64,000 bases of DNA from Streptomyces solicavernae (GTDB taxonomy: Bacteria > Actinomycetota > Actinomycetes > Streptomycetales > Streptomycetaceae): the NCBI RefSeq assembly GCF_029968095.1, contig NZ_JASCIR010000022.1, positions 1 through 64,000 of the forward strand, read 5' to 3'. Shown here piece after piece: positions 52,514 to 60,933 of this stretch; positions within the stretch are counted from its first letter, which is position 1; every line of letters starts with the position of its first letter. A program made the translations under genes and the position numbers. Under the pieces are notes generated by a model, which ran no database searches, was not told the origin of the DNA, and saw nothing but the letters and a program-made list of their open reading frames with translations.

Positions 52514-52991
52514 CGAGCGGCCCTCCGCACTCTCCCCGCAGCCCGGCGACGACGCGCTGTCCCGCGATCGGGATCAGCACCACCTCCACCAGCGCGCCCG
52601 GCTCGAACCGCACCGATCCGCCGGACAGCACGCTCAGCCGCCTGCCCCACGCCGCCTGCCGGTCGAACTCCAGCGCAGGGTTCGCCTCGGCGAAGTGGTA
52701 GTGCGACCCGACTTGTACGGGCCTGTCTCCCGTGTTGATCACGCGCATGGTGACCGTGTCCCTGCCTTCGTTGATCACCACCGGGCCGTCGCCGTAGAGG
52801 ATCTCGCCGGGGACCAACGGCCGGTCGATGTGCGGCTGTTCGCCGGTGTAGTGGTGCCGAGGTGCTTGTCGCTCGCCCGTCCCGGCCCGCCGGGGGAGGC
52901 TCGGAGTGCTCGGACCGCTGTGCGGGTGCCGCGACGCGCCCTTGCGTCCCGAACCGCCCGGGTCGTCGCTGGGGTGCTCTCCGCGGGTCAT
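52506..52991 (-). CDS. ureB: Urease beta subunit with N-terminal extension (operon 2)
   Basis: 161 residues against ~105 normally. The UreB domain begins at PLVPGEILYGDGPVVINEG (residue ~58) and includes RVINTGDRPVQVGSHYHFAE, ANPALEFDRQAAWGRRLSVL and GGSVRFEPGALVEVVLIPIA. The first 58 residues are Ser/Pro/Arg/His-rich (for example RHPHSGPSTPSLPRRAGTGE) and unlike other UreB proteins; the ATGA overlap with ureA argues that they are translated. They resemble the linker between UreA and UreB in fused UreAB proteins, so this pair may be a split fusion. Confidence 0.9.
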   Translation of the reverse strand: MTRGEHPSDDPGGSGRKGASRHPHSGPSTPSLPRRAGTGERQAPRHHYTGEQPHIDRPLVPGEILYGDGPVVINEGRDTVTMRVINTGDRPVQVGSHYHFAEANPALEFDRQAAWGRRLSVLSGGSVRFEPGALVEVVLIPIAGQRVVAGLRGECGGPLDG

Positions 52992-53290
52992 GAGATCGGC
53001 CCCGTCACGGTGATCAGCTTGGTGCCGTCGGGAAAGGTCGCTTCCACCTGCAGCTGGGCGAGCATCTCGGGCACGCCCTCCAGTACGTCGTCCCGTCCGA
53101 GCACGTCACGGCCGGCCTCCATGAGATCGGTCACCGACCGGCCGTCCCGCGCGCCCTCCAACAGGAACGACGTGATCAGGGCCGTCGCCTCGGGAAGGTT
53201 GAGCTTCACACCGCGGTCCCTGCGCTCGGCGGCGAGCTTGGCGGCCATGTAGATCATCAGGCGCTCGCGCTCGTGCAGTGTCAGCAGCAT
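52988..53290 (-). CDS. ureA: Urease gamma subunit (operon 2)
   Basis: 100 residues: MLLTLHERERLMIYMAAKLA, RRDRGVKLNLPEATALITSF, VLEGVPEMLAQLQVEATFPD and LITVTGPIS. The frame is open far upstream but the family N-terminus and a GGAG at about 9 nt place the start at 53290. First gene of operon 2; overlaps ureB as ATGA. Confidence 0.95.
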   Translation of the reverse strand: MLLTLHERERLMIYMAAKLAAERRDRGVKLNLPEATALITSFLLEGARDGRSVTDLMEAGRDVLGRDDVLEGVPEMLAQLQVEATFPDGTKLITVTGPIS

Positions 53291-53444
53291 CGGACCACGC
53301 TCCGCTCCAAGGGGTGCAACGAGCCGCCATCGAAACACCCCCTGCGCGCCCGCCCACCCGGACACGCCTTCACGACCGGCCGACGCACCCCCGGTTGGGG
53401 GACGGCACGGACCGGGGCACCCGCCGCGGGACTGCTCGTCCCCT

Positions 53445-53489
53445 GTGCACTCGTCGAATGTGCACTCCTCGAAGGTGCACTCCTCGAAC
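53445..53489. repeat. 15-bp tandem repeat upstream of operon 2
   Basis: Three units, GTGCACTCGTCGAAT, GTGCACTCCTCGAAG and GTGCACTCCTCGAAC, lie in the 253-bp gap between the NUDIX gene and ureA of operon 2. GTGCAC is palindromic, so the array presents three evenly spaced copies, which could be regulator sites for the urease promoter. On the minus strand the frame is open into ureA (FEECT units), but no start supports translation. Confidence 0.8.
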
Positions 53490-53543
53490 GGCGGTGCCGA
53501 ACACTCGGTTGCCGGTGCCGCGGGCACCGTACGAGAGCCCAGT

Positions 53544-54026
53544 TCAGCCCTGGGGCATCCCCTGGAACCAGGTGGTGGGCCCCTCCCCCGCCGCAAGCTT
53601 GATCCGATGCGTGCCGAACTCCTCCAGCGGCGGCAGCGCGTCGGGCTCGAACCAGCCCACTTCGAGCGACTCGTCGTCGTTCACGTAGCACTCCGTGGTC
53701 AACGCGCGGCAGCGCAGCGTGATGTCCATGAACTGGCAGACGTCGCCGTTCGGGTACCGGATCGGCTCTCGCGTCTCCACGAGTACGATCCGCTCGGCCT
53801 CGCAGCGCACCGCGGTCTCCTCGTACACCTCGCGCACCGCGCACTCGGCGGGCTGCTCGCCCGGCTCGGGGATGCCGCCGATGACCGCCCAGTTCCCGGT
53901 GTCGGAGCGGCGGCCGAGCAGCACTCTGCCCTCGTCGTCGAACACGATCGCGGTGACGCCCGGCAGAAACAGCAGCTGCTGCCCCGCCGAGGCGCGGATC
54001 TCACGAAGGAACTCAGGAATCGCCAT
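53544..54026 (-). CDS. NUDIX hydrolase
   Basis: 160-residue pyrophosphohydrolase. The Nudix box is GIPEPGEQPAECAVREVYEE followed by TAV; the metal-binding REVYEE is intact, while the last glycine of the consensus is alanine. LFLPGVTAIVFDDEGRVLLG starts the fold. The substrate (nucleoside diphosphate derivative or other) cannot be assigned. Same strand as the downstream urease operon 2 but separated by 253 bp. Confidence 0.9.
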   Translation of the reverse strand: MAIPEFLREIRASAGQQLLFLPGVTAIVFDDEGRVLLGRRSDTGNWAVIGGIPEPGEQPAECAVREVYEETAVRCEAERIVLVETREPIRYPNGDVCQFMDITLRCRALTTECYVNDDESLEVGWFEPDALPPLEEFGTHRIKLAAGEGPTTWFQGMPQG

Positions 54027-54094
54027 GCCGTCGACCCTAACCGGCGCCTACGACACTCCCCGCCGTGCGCGCGAGCGCCCGCGCCGGACGAGCC

Positions 54095-55675
54095 TCAGGC
54101 CGCCCGACGCCGCGCCCTGACGGAACGCGCCAGGGCCCAACCGAGGCCGCCGGCCCCGACCGCGACGAGCAGCGCCTCCGGCAGGGCGCCCACGCGCGTG
54201 GCGACGGTCAGGGACGTGCGCTTCGGCACCTCGGCGACGAGGGTGTCCGCCACGAACATCCCCGTGTCCTGCGCGATCGACCCGTCGGGGCGGATCACCG
54301 CGCTGACCCCGCTGGTGACCGGAACCAGCACCGCGCGTCCGTGCTCGACCGCCCGCACCCGGTCCATGGCGAGCTGCTGGTACGTCATCTGGCTGCGCCC
54401 GAAGGTCGCGTTGTTGCTCGGCACGGACAGCACCTCCGCACCGGCCTCGACCTGGTCCCGCACGACCCCGTCGAACGCGGCCTCGTAGCAGGTCACGGGC
54501 CCGATTCCGGTGCCCGCCATGTCGAACACCACCGGCTTGTCGCCGGGGACGAAGCTGCCCGCGCGGTCCACGTCCTCGCTGAAGATCCGGAAGAAGCTCC
54601 GGTACGGCATGTACTCGCCGAAGGGCTGCAGCTGCCGCTTGTCGTACACCGCGCCCGGGCCGGTCTCCGGGTCCCAGAGGATCTGCCGGTTACGCGTGGT
54701 GCCGTCCTCCGCCGTGACGACGGCGCCGACGGAGATGGGCGCTCCGACGGCCTTGGCGGCCTTGTCGATCTCGGCGTACGCATCGGGGTTGACGTACGGG
54801 TCGATGTCCGAGGAGTTCTCCGGCCACACCACCAGGTCGGGCTTCACCTCGGCGTCGGCGAGCTTCATGGTCTCGCGCACGTGGTAGTCGAGCACTTCCC
54901 GCCGCTGCGCGTTGAAATCGAGCCCCATGCGGGGCACGTTGCCCTGGATGACGGCCACACGCGCGGTGCCGTTCTCCGCCTCGTTCGACACCGTCGGCAG
55001 CACCGCGGCCCCCGCGATCACCGGCGCGGCCGTCAACGCGGCCGCGGCGATCACGCCCCGGTCCCACACTCGCTTCACCGCGACGACGCGACGTGCGAGA
55101 GCGGCCAGCGCGAACCCGCAGAGCACGACCGCGAACCCGAGCAGCGGTGTCCCACCGATCGACGCGAGCGGCAGGAAGACGCCGCTGGGCTGCCCGAACG
55201 CGACCTTGCCCCAGGGGAAGCCGCCGAACGGGAAGCGGGCCCGCAGCGCCTCGTCGACGATCCACACGGCCGCCGCCCACAGCGGCCAGCCGGGCAGCCG
55301 CGTCACGAAGGCGATGCCTGCCGCACCCAGAGCCACGAACAGGGCCTCCGTGACGGCCAGCGCCAGCCAGGGCAGCGGCCCGACGTCGACACCCGTCCAG
55401 GACAGCAGCGGCACCAGGAAGCCGAGCCCCATGAGCAGGCCGAGGCCGAAGCCGGCGCGCGCCCGGCGCCCGTGCACGGCGAGGCCGAACAGGGCGAAGG
55501 CGATCGGTGCGAGCCACCAGAGCTCGCGCGGCGGGAACGCTGCGTACATGAGCAGCCCCGACGCCACGGCGGCCACGGGCGGCACGAACCGCCGCAGCAG
55601 CTTGTCGCGCACGGAGCGCTCGGGTTGCGGTTCCTGCGGTCCCGGCACGTCGGTGGAGGTCGTGGTGGCTGTCAC
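54095..55675 (-). CDS. lnt: Apolipoprotein N-acyltransferase
   Basis: 526-residue membrane enzyme that adds the third acyl chain to lipoproteins. N-terminal half: about six membrane helices (VASGLLMYAAFPPRELWWLA ... RFPFGGFPWGKVAFGQ). C-terminal half: nitrilase-like domain with the catalytic triad in context, VVWPENSSD (Glu), YDKRQLQPFGEYMP (Lys) and PVTCYEAAF (Cys), and SVPSNNATFGRSQ. Streptomyces often have two Lnt paralogues. The frame is open to 56032; GTG 55675 and ATG 55705 are the best starts, and neither has a strong ribosome-binding site. Confidence 0.9.
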   Translation of the reverse strand: MTATTTSTDVPGPQEPQPERSVRDKLLRRFVPPVAAVASGLLMYAAFPPRELWWLAPIAFALFGLAVHGRRARAGFGLGLLMGLGFLVPLLSWTGVDVGPLPWLALAVTEALFVALGAAGIAFVTRLPGWPLWAAAVWIVDEALRARFPFGGFPWGKVAFGQPSGVFLPLASIGGTPLLGFAVVLCGFALAALARRVVAVKRVWDRGVIAAAALTAAPVIAGAAVLPTVSNEAENGTARVAVIQGNVPRMGLDFNAQRREVLDYHVRETMKLADAEVKPDLVVWPENSSDIDPYVNPDAYAEIDKAAKAVGAPISVGAVVTAEDGTTRNRQILWDPETGPGAVYDKRQLQPFGEYMPYRSFFRIFSEDVDRAGSFVPGDKPVVFDMAGTGIGPVTCYEAAFDGVVRDQVEAGAEVLSVPSNNATFGRSQMTYQQLAMDRVRAVEHGRAVLVPVTSGVSAVIRPDGSIAQDTGMFVADTLVAEVPKRTSLTVATRVGALPEALLVAVGAGGLGWALARSVRARRRAA

Positions 55676-55772
55676 CTCGCGGAGTCTACGGCGCGGCACT
55701 GACATGCGGACATGGTGGTCCAGGCCACCCACCCGGCCGGGCGGCGCCGGTCGGAGGGCAGCACGCGCGTGA

Positions 55773-55958
55773 GTACGTGATCGCGGGTTCGCGCTGACCT
55801 CGGTCGGCGCCACGGCCACGGTCGGCAACACCTTGAGCTTCGCGGCGGTGACCGTCGGTGCGGGTGCCCTGGCGGGGCTGGTCACGGCGCGTCGCCTGCG
55901 CGAGGAGCTGTCGGACGAGGCGCCTACTGCGGCCACGAGATCAGTCACCACAACGTAG
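55773..55958 (+). other. Possible gene fragment in lnt upstream region
   Basis: In the ~390 bp between lnt and the next gene, the plus strand has a 62-codon stop-to-stop segment with no good start that reads like the end of a membrane protein: TLSFAAVTVGAGALAGLVTA then RRLREELSDEAP. Codon pattern fits coding sequence. It may be a relic. The rest of the gap (55959-56094) holds low-complexity repeats (CACCGG and CCTGCG hexamers) and nothing else that I can see. Confidence 0.3.
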
Positions 55959-56094
55959 GTGCACGATTTCGCCACCGGCACCGGCACCGGCACCAGCGGC
56001 GGCACCACACCGGCATCCCCAACAGCACCCACACCGTCACCGCGCGTCAGCGTGAGCCTGCGCCTGCGCCTGCGCCTGCGCCTGCGCGTGAACG

Positions 56095-56655
56095 TCAGAA
56101 ACCCGCCGCAGGCCCCGTCGAGCGCATCCGCAACCGGTCCTGGATGACGCGCACCGCCGACTCCGCGTCGTCCACGGTGACCGTGAACTTGTGCCCGTCA
56201 CCGAGGTTCAGCACCACGGCCTCGCCCCGCCGCACGATCACCGCCGTGCCCTTCTCCGGCCGCCAGCGATAGCCCCAGCCGCCCCACTGGCGCGGGCACA
56301 CCTGAGGAGCGACTTCGGCGTCGACGATGTGCGACAGCGGGATACGGCGCCGGGGCAGACCGATGTGACCGCAGCGCACCTCGATCGATTCCTCGTCGAC
56401 GCGCACAGCGACGTGGACGAACGCGAGCGTGCCGAACAGCATGAGGAGTCCGGCGGCCACGCAGCCGACCACGGCCATCACCAGCGCCCCGCTTCCCGAG
56501 GTCCAGGACGAGCCGACGGCGAGCTGGATGCCGAGCGCCAGGCAGGCGGCGCCCGCGAGGGCGAGCACCCACTGCAGGCGGTTGCTCGCGTGTCCGATCC
56601 AGACTTCCGGCGGGCGCTGATCGGCGCCCCGCGCGGTGTGCGGATGGTGCCTCAT
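56095..56655 (-). CDS. Two-helix membrane protein with PH-like domain
   Basis: 186 residues. Two adjacent membrane helices (LQWVLALAGAACLALGIQLA and ALVMAVVGCVAAGLLMLFGT) are followed by a cytoplasmic beta-rich part: VRVDEESIEVRCGHIGLPRR, VCPRQWGGWGYRWRPEKGTA, VIVRRGEAVVLNLGDGHKFT. This resembles the bacterial PH-like domain of small actinomycete membrane proteins. I do not recognise a specific function. The gene has its own start and is convergent with nothing nearby; the downstream lnt promoter lies past its stop. Confidence 0.75.
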   Translation of the reverse strand: MRHHPHTARGADQRPPEVWIGHASNRLQWVLALAGAACLALGIQLAVGSSWTSGSGALVMAVVGCVAAGLLMLFGTLAFVHVAVRVDEESIEVRCGHIGLPRRRIPLSHIVDAEVAPQVCPRQWGGWGYRWRPEKGTAVIVRRGEAVVLNLGDGHKFTVTVDDAESAVRVIQDRLRMRSTGPAAGF

Positions 56656-56751
56656 ACCGAAAAGGCTACTCGTGTCCCACTCCGCAGGCAGGTGCGCACC
56701 GAGCGTGACCGCGCCTCCTCCGAGGCGGCGTGACCGCCCTCCCTTGAGGGG

Positions 56752-57537
56752 TCAGCGAGCGGTGCTGAGCTGCCCGAGCAGGCGTCCCTCGGCGTAGTTG
56801 AGGGCCGGTCCCGGCAGGGCTGACTCGCGGCCGCTGAGCAGCACCGTGAGCGACCCGGTGGGCTCGGCGTCCGGCTGGGCGGGAACGTCGACGCGGCGCA
56901 GCGCCTGGGCCGCGACGGCGCCCGCGCTGCCGTGGAACGCGAGCGGCGGCTGCCCCGGCTCCTGCAGCGCGGCCCGGATGCGCCCGGCGACGAGTTCGTA
57001 GTGGGTGCAGCCGAGGACGACGGCGTTCACCCCGGGCGGTGTGAGCGCGGCCGCCGCGGCGATCGCGGTGTCGATGGCGCTCTCGTCGGCCTGCTCCACC
57101 GCGTCGGCGAGGCCGGGGCAGGGCACTTCGGTGACGTCGACGCCGTCCGCGAACTTCCGGATGAGCCCGCGCTGATAGGGGCTGCCGGTGGTGGCGGGCG
57201 TGGCCCAGATCGCGACCGGTCCCCCGCCGGCGGCGGCGGGCTTGATGGCCGGCACCGTGCCGATCACCGGAAGCTGCGGCTCCAGTCGGGCGCGCAGCGT
57301 CGGCAGGCTGTGTACGGACGCCGTGTTGCAGGCGACGATCAGGGCGTCGGGCCGCTGCGCCGCGGCGGCCTCGGCGGCGAGGAGTGCGCGCTGCGTCAGG
57401 TCCTCGGGCGTACGCGGGCCCCAGGGCATTCCGTCGGGGTCCGACGAGATGACGAGGTCGGCGTCGGGCCGCAGGCGGCGCACCGCCGCGGCGGCCGGGA
57501 GGAGTCCGATTCCGGAGTCGACTAGCGCGATCTTCAC
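56752..57537 (-). CDS. Aspartate/glutamate racemase family (MurI-like)
   Basis: 261 residues with the two-cysteine racemase layout: VKIALVDSGIGLLPAAAAVR, SSDPDGMPWGPRTPE, ALIVACNTASVHSLPTLRA (first Cys), VIGTVPAIKPAAA, and AVVLGCTHYELVAGRI (second Cys). Glutamate racemase makes D-glutamate for peptidoglycan. The expected motif DSGVGGL is DSGIGLL here, and Streptomyces normally carry another MurI, so this may be a paralogue with a different substrate. GTG start 57537 is fixed by the conserved N-terminus. Divergent from a glycosyltransferase with 58 bp between. Confidence 0.83.
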   Translation of the reverse strand: MKIALVDSGIGLLPAAAAVRRLRPDADLVISSDPDGMPWGPRTPEDLTQRALLAAEAAAAQRPDALIVACNTASVHSLPTLRARLEPQLPVIGTVPAIKPAAAGGGPVAIWATPATTGSPYQRGLIRKFADGVDVTEVPCPGLADAVEQADESAIDTAIAAAAALTPPGVNAVVLGCTHYELVAGRIRAALQEPGQPPLAFHGSAGAVAAQALRRVDVPAQPDAEPTGSLTVLLSGRESALPGPALNYAEGRLLGQLSTAR

Positions 57538-57595
57538 CCGGTCACCATAGTCGATCGCCCTTGCGGGCCCTGCCCTGTGGGGCAGACTCCCGGGG

Positions 57596-58846
57596 ATGAG
57601 CGCAGTTGCGTGCACCGCCCTCGTGTCCCTGGCTGCCTGGCTCTGGCTGCTGCTCGGCCAGGGCCTGTTCTGGCGTACGGATCTGCGGCTGCCGCCGCGC
57701 CGCGAGCCCGCGGACTGGCCGTACGTGTGCATCGTCGTGCCCGCGCGGGACGAGGCCGCGGTCCTGCGGGAGAGCCTGCCGTCGTTGCTCGCGCAGGACT
57801 ATCCAGGACGTGCCGAGATCGTCTTCGTCGACGACGGAAGCTCGGACGGTACGGGCCGTCTCGCGCGCGCCCTGGCCGACCGGCACCGGGGCCTGCCCCT
57901 GACGGTGACGTCACCGGGTGAGCCGCCGGCGGGCTGGACGGGGAAGCTGTGGGCGGTGCGGCACGGAATCGCCTGCGCGCGTGCGACGGACGACCGGAAA
58001 CCGGGACCACGCGCGCGTGCGACGGCCCGCGAGTACCAGCACGACGCGGCCGCGGGGGTGCCGGAGTACCTGCTCCTCACGGACGCGGACATCGCCCATG
58101 AGCCGGACAGCCTGCGGGAGTTGGTGGCCGCGGCGCGTTCCGGCGGCTTCGACCTCGTGTCGCAGATGGCCCGGCTCCGGGTGGTGAGCGCGTGGGAGCA
58201 GCTGGTCGTCCCGGCGTTCGTGTACTTCTTCGGGCAGCTGTATCCGTTCCGGTGGGTGGCGAGGCAGGGCGGGCGGACGGCTGCCGCCGCGGGGGGCTGT
58301 GTGCTGCTGCGTACGGACGCCGCCGAGCGCGCGGGGGTGCCGGAGGTGATCCGGCACGCGGTGATCGACGACGTGGCCCTCGCGGGCGCCGTGAAGCGCA
58401 GCGGCGGCCGGATCTGGCTCGGCCTCGCGGAGCGGGTGGACAGCGTGCGCCCGTATCCGCGTCTCGCCGACCTGTGGCAGATGGTGTCGCGCAGCGCGTA
58501 CGCCCAACTGCGGCACAGTCCGGCCCTGTTGGCCGGCACGGTGCTCGGGCTCGCGGTGGTGTACCTGGCGCCGCCGGTCACGTTGGCGGCGGGGCTGGTC
58601 ATGGATGAGCCGGTCGCCGTGGCAGCCGGGGGCGGCGCGTGGCTGATCATGACGGTGACGTATCTGCCGATGCTCCGCTACTACCGCCGGACGCTGTGGC
58701 TGGCGCCGCTGCTGCCGATGACGGCGCTGCTCTATCTGTTCATGACGGTGGACTCGGCGATCCGGCACCACAGAGGAAAGGGTGCCGCGTGGAAAGGGCG
58801 CACCTATGAGCGCCCGGACCGCGGCGAGGCAGCCGCGGGCCGGTGA
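57596..58846 (+). CDS. Membrane GT2 glycosyltransferase, HpnB-like
   Basis: 416 residues. N-terminal helix, then VCIVVPARDEAAVLRESLPS, EIVFVDDGSSDGTGRLARAL, PPAGWTGKLWAVRHGI, YLLLTDADIAHEPDSL, and RHAVIDDVALAGAVKRSGGR, with three to four C-terminal helices. The WTGKLWA segment is typical of the hopanoid-associated HpnB family. There are no hopanoid synthesis genes in the window, so the hopanoid link is by similarity only; carotenoid or other lipid glycosylation is possible. Stops 6 bp before the end of the convergent TerD/TerA gene. Confidence 0.8.
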   Translation: MSAVACTALVSLAAWLWLLLGQGLFWRTDLRLPPRREPADWPYVCIVVPARDEAAVLRESLPSLLAQDYPGRAEIVFVDDGSSDGTGRLARALADRHRGLPLTVTSPGEPPAGWTGKLWAVRHGIACARATDDRKPGPRARATAREYQHDAAAGVPEYLLLTDADIAHEPDSLRELVAAARSGGFDLVSQMARLRVVSAWEQLVVPAFVYFFGQLYPFRWVARQGGRTAAAAGGCVLLRTDAAERAGVPEVIRHAVIDDVALAGAVKRSGGRIWLGLAERVDSVRPYPRLADLWQMVSRSAYAQLRHSPALLAGTVLGLAVVYLAPPVTLAAGLVMDEPVAVAAGGGAWLIMTVTYLPMLRYYRRTLWLAPLLPMTALLYLFMTVDSAIRHHRGKGAAWKGRTYERPDRGEAAAGR

Positions 58847-58852
58847 CGTCCG

Positions 58853-60160
58853 CTATTTCCGCCCAGGGGTCCAGTTCATGCCCCAGCCGTACGCGTGGTC
58901 GAGGGTCCGCTGCATGCTGACGCCGCGCTCCGGCACCAGATAGGCGGCCTCGCGGCGCACAACGAGGTCGCCGCCCTCCTGCGTGAGCAGGGCGAGCGCG
59001 CACACGGTTGACGGCACCGTGCACTCGTCCAGGTGAAAGTCGACGGGGGCGCCGTGCTGCGGGGAGAGGGTGACGGTGGCGTTCAGGTCGGCGAAGCTGC
59101 GGGCGCCCTCGTAGATCATCACGAAGATGAGGATCCGCTTGAAGTCGTGCGCGTGGTCCAGGTTGATGGTCAGGTTCTCGCCACTTGAGCGCGCGCCGGT
59201 GCGGTCGTCCGCGTCGAGATGGAGGTACGGGGGCTCGTGCAGGGCGCCGAAGGTGTTGCCGACCGCCTGGACGACTCCCTTGCGGCCGTCGGCGAGTTCG
59301 TAGAGCGCGCCCAGGTCGAGGTCGAGGCCGCCCGCCTGGGCGGCGGCGACGGCCTGGTTGAGCTTGGCCATCAGCCCCTTCGCCTGCGGCGGCTTGCGGA
59401 CCTGCCAGTTGAGGTTGACCCGCATCGCGCCCGACGTACCGCCCTGCTTGGTCAGGGAGACGGCGGGGGACTCCTTCGTGAGCGTCACCTTGTTGAGGCT
59501 GACCGGGGCGGCGGGCGCGGCGGGCACGGCAGCGGGCGGCGTGGGCACCGCAGGGGCCGGGGCGGGCACGGCGGGCACGGCGGAGGCGGGAGGGGCGGGC
59601 GAGGGCTGCGGGGGCGACGAGGGCGGCGTGGCCTGCGGCTCGTCCACGGCGATCCCGAAGTCCGTGGCGAGGCCCGCGAGTCCGCTGTCGTAGCCCTGGC
59701 CGACGGCGCGGAACTTCCAGGCGCCCTGACGGCGGTAGAGCTCGCCGAGCACGAAGGCCGTCTCCGCGGACGCGTCCCCGCTGTCGTAGCGGGCGAGTTC
59801 GGCGCCGTTCGCCGCGTCGAGCAGCCGGACGTGCAGGCCGGGGATCTGTCCGAAGGTGCCGCCGTCGGCCGACGCGGCGAGCACGACGGTCTCGATTTCG
59901 GGCTCCACGCGCGCGAAGTCGACGACGAGCGCATCGGTCACCTGGCCGCCCGCGGTCCGCTTGCCGTCGTGCCGTACCGCCCCGGAGGCGTGGTCGGCCT
60001 GGTTGTAGAAGACGAAGTCGCTGTCGGAGCGCACCTTTCCGGATACGAGGAGCAACGCCGAGGCGTCCGCGTCCGGTACGCCGGGACCGGACCGCCAGCC
60101 GATTTCGACGCGCACGGCCGGTGCGGGCACCGGAACATTCGATCCCTTGGGCATTGACAT
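58853..60160 (-). CDS. TerD/TerA-domain stress protein
   Basis: 435-residue cytoplasmic protein of two Ter-type domains joined by a Pro/Ala linker. N-terminal TerD domain (~1-175): IGWRSGPGVPDADASALLLV, DFVFYNQADHASGAVRHDG, GLHVRLLDAANGAELARYD and ELYRRQGAWKFRAVGQGYDS. Linker (~176-235): PPSSPPQPSPAPPASAVPAV. C-terminal TerA-like domain (~245-435): VNLNWQV, DLDLGALYELADGRKGVVQA, and MIYEGARSFADLNATVTLSP. Ter proteins bind Ca2+ and are linked to tellurite, phage and stress resistance; in Streptomyces they affect differentiation. No other ter genes adjoin it. Confidence 0.88.
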   Translation of the reverse strand: MSMPKGSNVPVPAPAVRVEIGWRSGPGVPDADASALLLVSGKVRSDSDFVFYNQADHASGAVRHDGKRTAGGQVTDALVVDFARVEPEIETVVLAASADGGTFGQIPGLHVRLLDAANGAELARYDSGDASAETAFVLGELYRRQGAWKFRAVGQGYDSGLAGLATDFGIAVDEPQATPPSSPPQPSPAPPASAVPAVPAPAPAVPTPPAAVPAAPAAPVSLNKVTLTKESPAVSLTKQGGTSGAMRVNLNWQVRKPPQAKGLMAKLNQAVAAAQAGGLDLDLGALYELADGRKGVVQAVGNTFGALHEPPYLHLDADDRTGARSSGENLTINLDHAHDFKRILIFVMIYEGARSFADLNATVTLSPQHGAPVDFHLDECTVPSTVCALALLTQEGGDLVVRREAAYLVPERGVSMQRTLDHAYGWGMNWTPGRK

Positions 60161-60452
60161 GTCCGCTCCCCTTGCGAGTGACCGGGTCCGGAAGGGTTCA
60201 TGAACGGCCGCACGGAAGCGACCGATTAATTACAGCCAACCTATTCCCCGAGGATCCGCGCGGCCCCACTCGGGGGATCGAAGATCACTGGTCAACCGCC
60301 GGTAACGCGCGCTTTACACGATCAACACCATCAAGGGCGACCGTTTTTTGCCGAGTTCGCTCGGATTGGGGACGCCTGGTCACTGTCGGCACGTGAAGCA
60401 ACCCTCTTATCGGTCTCCCCAACCAGCACATCTTGGGCTTAACTTATGTGCC
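60161..60452. other. Divergent control region terD-family / DUF6643
   Basis: 292 bp without a gene. It is low in GC by local standards (ATTAATTACAGCC, CCGTTTTTTGCC, CTTAACTTATG), consistent with promoters in both directions. GTCACT and several TTG...TA combinations exist but I cannot pick reliable -35/-10 pairs. Confidence 0.5.
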
Positions 60453-60884
60453 ATGACCTCCCCCCGCTCCACCTATGGCGGCGGTTACTACTCCGCGCCG
60501 TCCTTCCCGGACACCCCGATCTATGACTCGCTCGTGGCCGAGCGCGGCACTCCGCAAATCGCCCCGATCCGGGTCCCCTCCGCGTACGACACCGGAAGCA
60601 GCCTGCCGGCGTTGCCGGCCCTGCCGGCCGCGCCCTCCCCGCAGACCTCCTCCTACGGCTATCCGTCGCAGCAGCAGGCGCCGACGCAGCCCGCGCCCGC
60701 CGCGCACATCCCGCAGCAGGCCACCGCCCCGCGCGGGTACGGGGCCGGACAGCCGCAGCAACAGCGGCCGTTCGGCGGCGGCACGGGCTACGAAGCGATG
60801 CGACCGGCGACGCCCCGCCCCGCACCGGCGCCCAACCCGCACGACGACCCGTACTACCGCCAGCACCCCGGCCGCGGGTACTGA
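60453..60884 (+). CDS. DUF6643 family protein
   Basis: 143-residue proline-, glutamine- and tyrosine-rich protein, probably disordered. The strongly conserved N-terminus is MTSPRSTYGGGYYSAPSFPD, then DTPIYDSLVAERGTPQIAPI; the rest is low-complexity (PSQQQAPTQPAPAAH, QPQQQRPFGGG). I recognise the family as a Streptomyces-wide one of unknown function. No membrane segment or signal peptide. Divergent from the TerD/TerA gene. Confidence 0.8.
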   Translation: MTSPRSTYGGGYYSAPSFPDTPIYDSLVAERGTPQIAPIRVPSAYDTGSSLPALPALPAAPSPQTSSYGYPSQQQAPTQPAPAAHIPQQATAPRGYGAGQPQQQRPFGGGTGYEAMRPATPRPAPAPNPHDDPYYRQHPGRGY

Positions 60885-60933
60885 AGGGCCGACCGGATCC
60901 GGGGCTGTCAGTGCCTCCTGGCAGGATGGCCCC

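Noticed and set aside
53291..53596. N-terminal extension of ureA (operon 2) through the FEECT repeat
   Set aside because: The frame is open but UreA has a sharply conserved length of ~100 residues beginning at the ATG at 53290.
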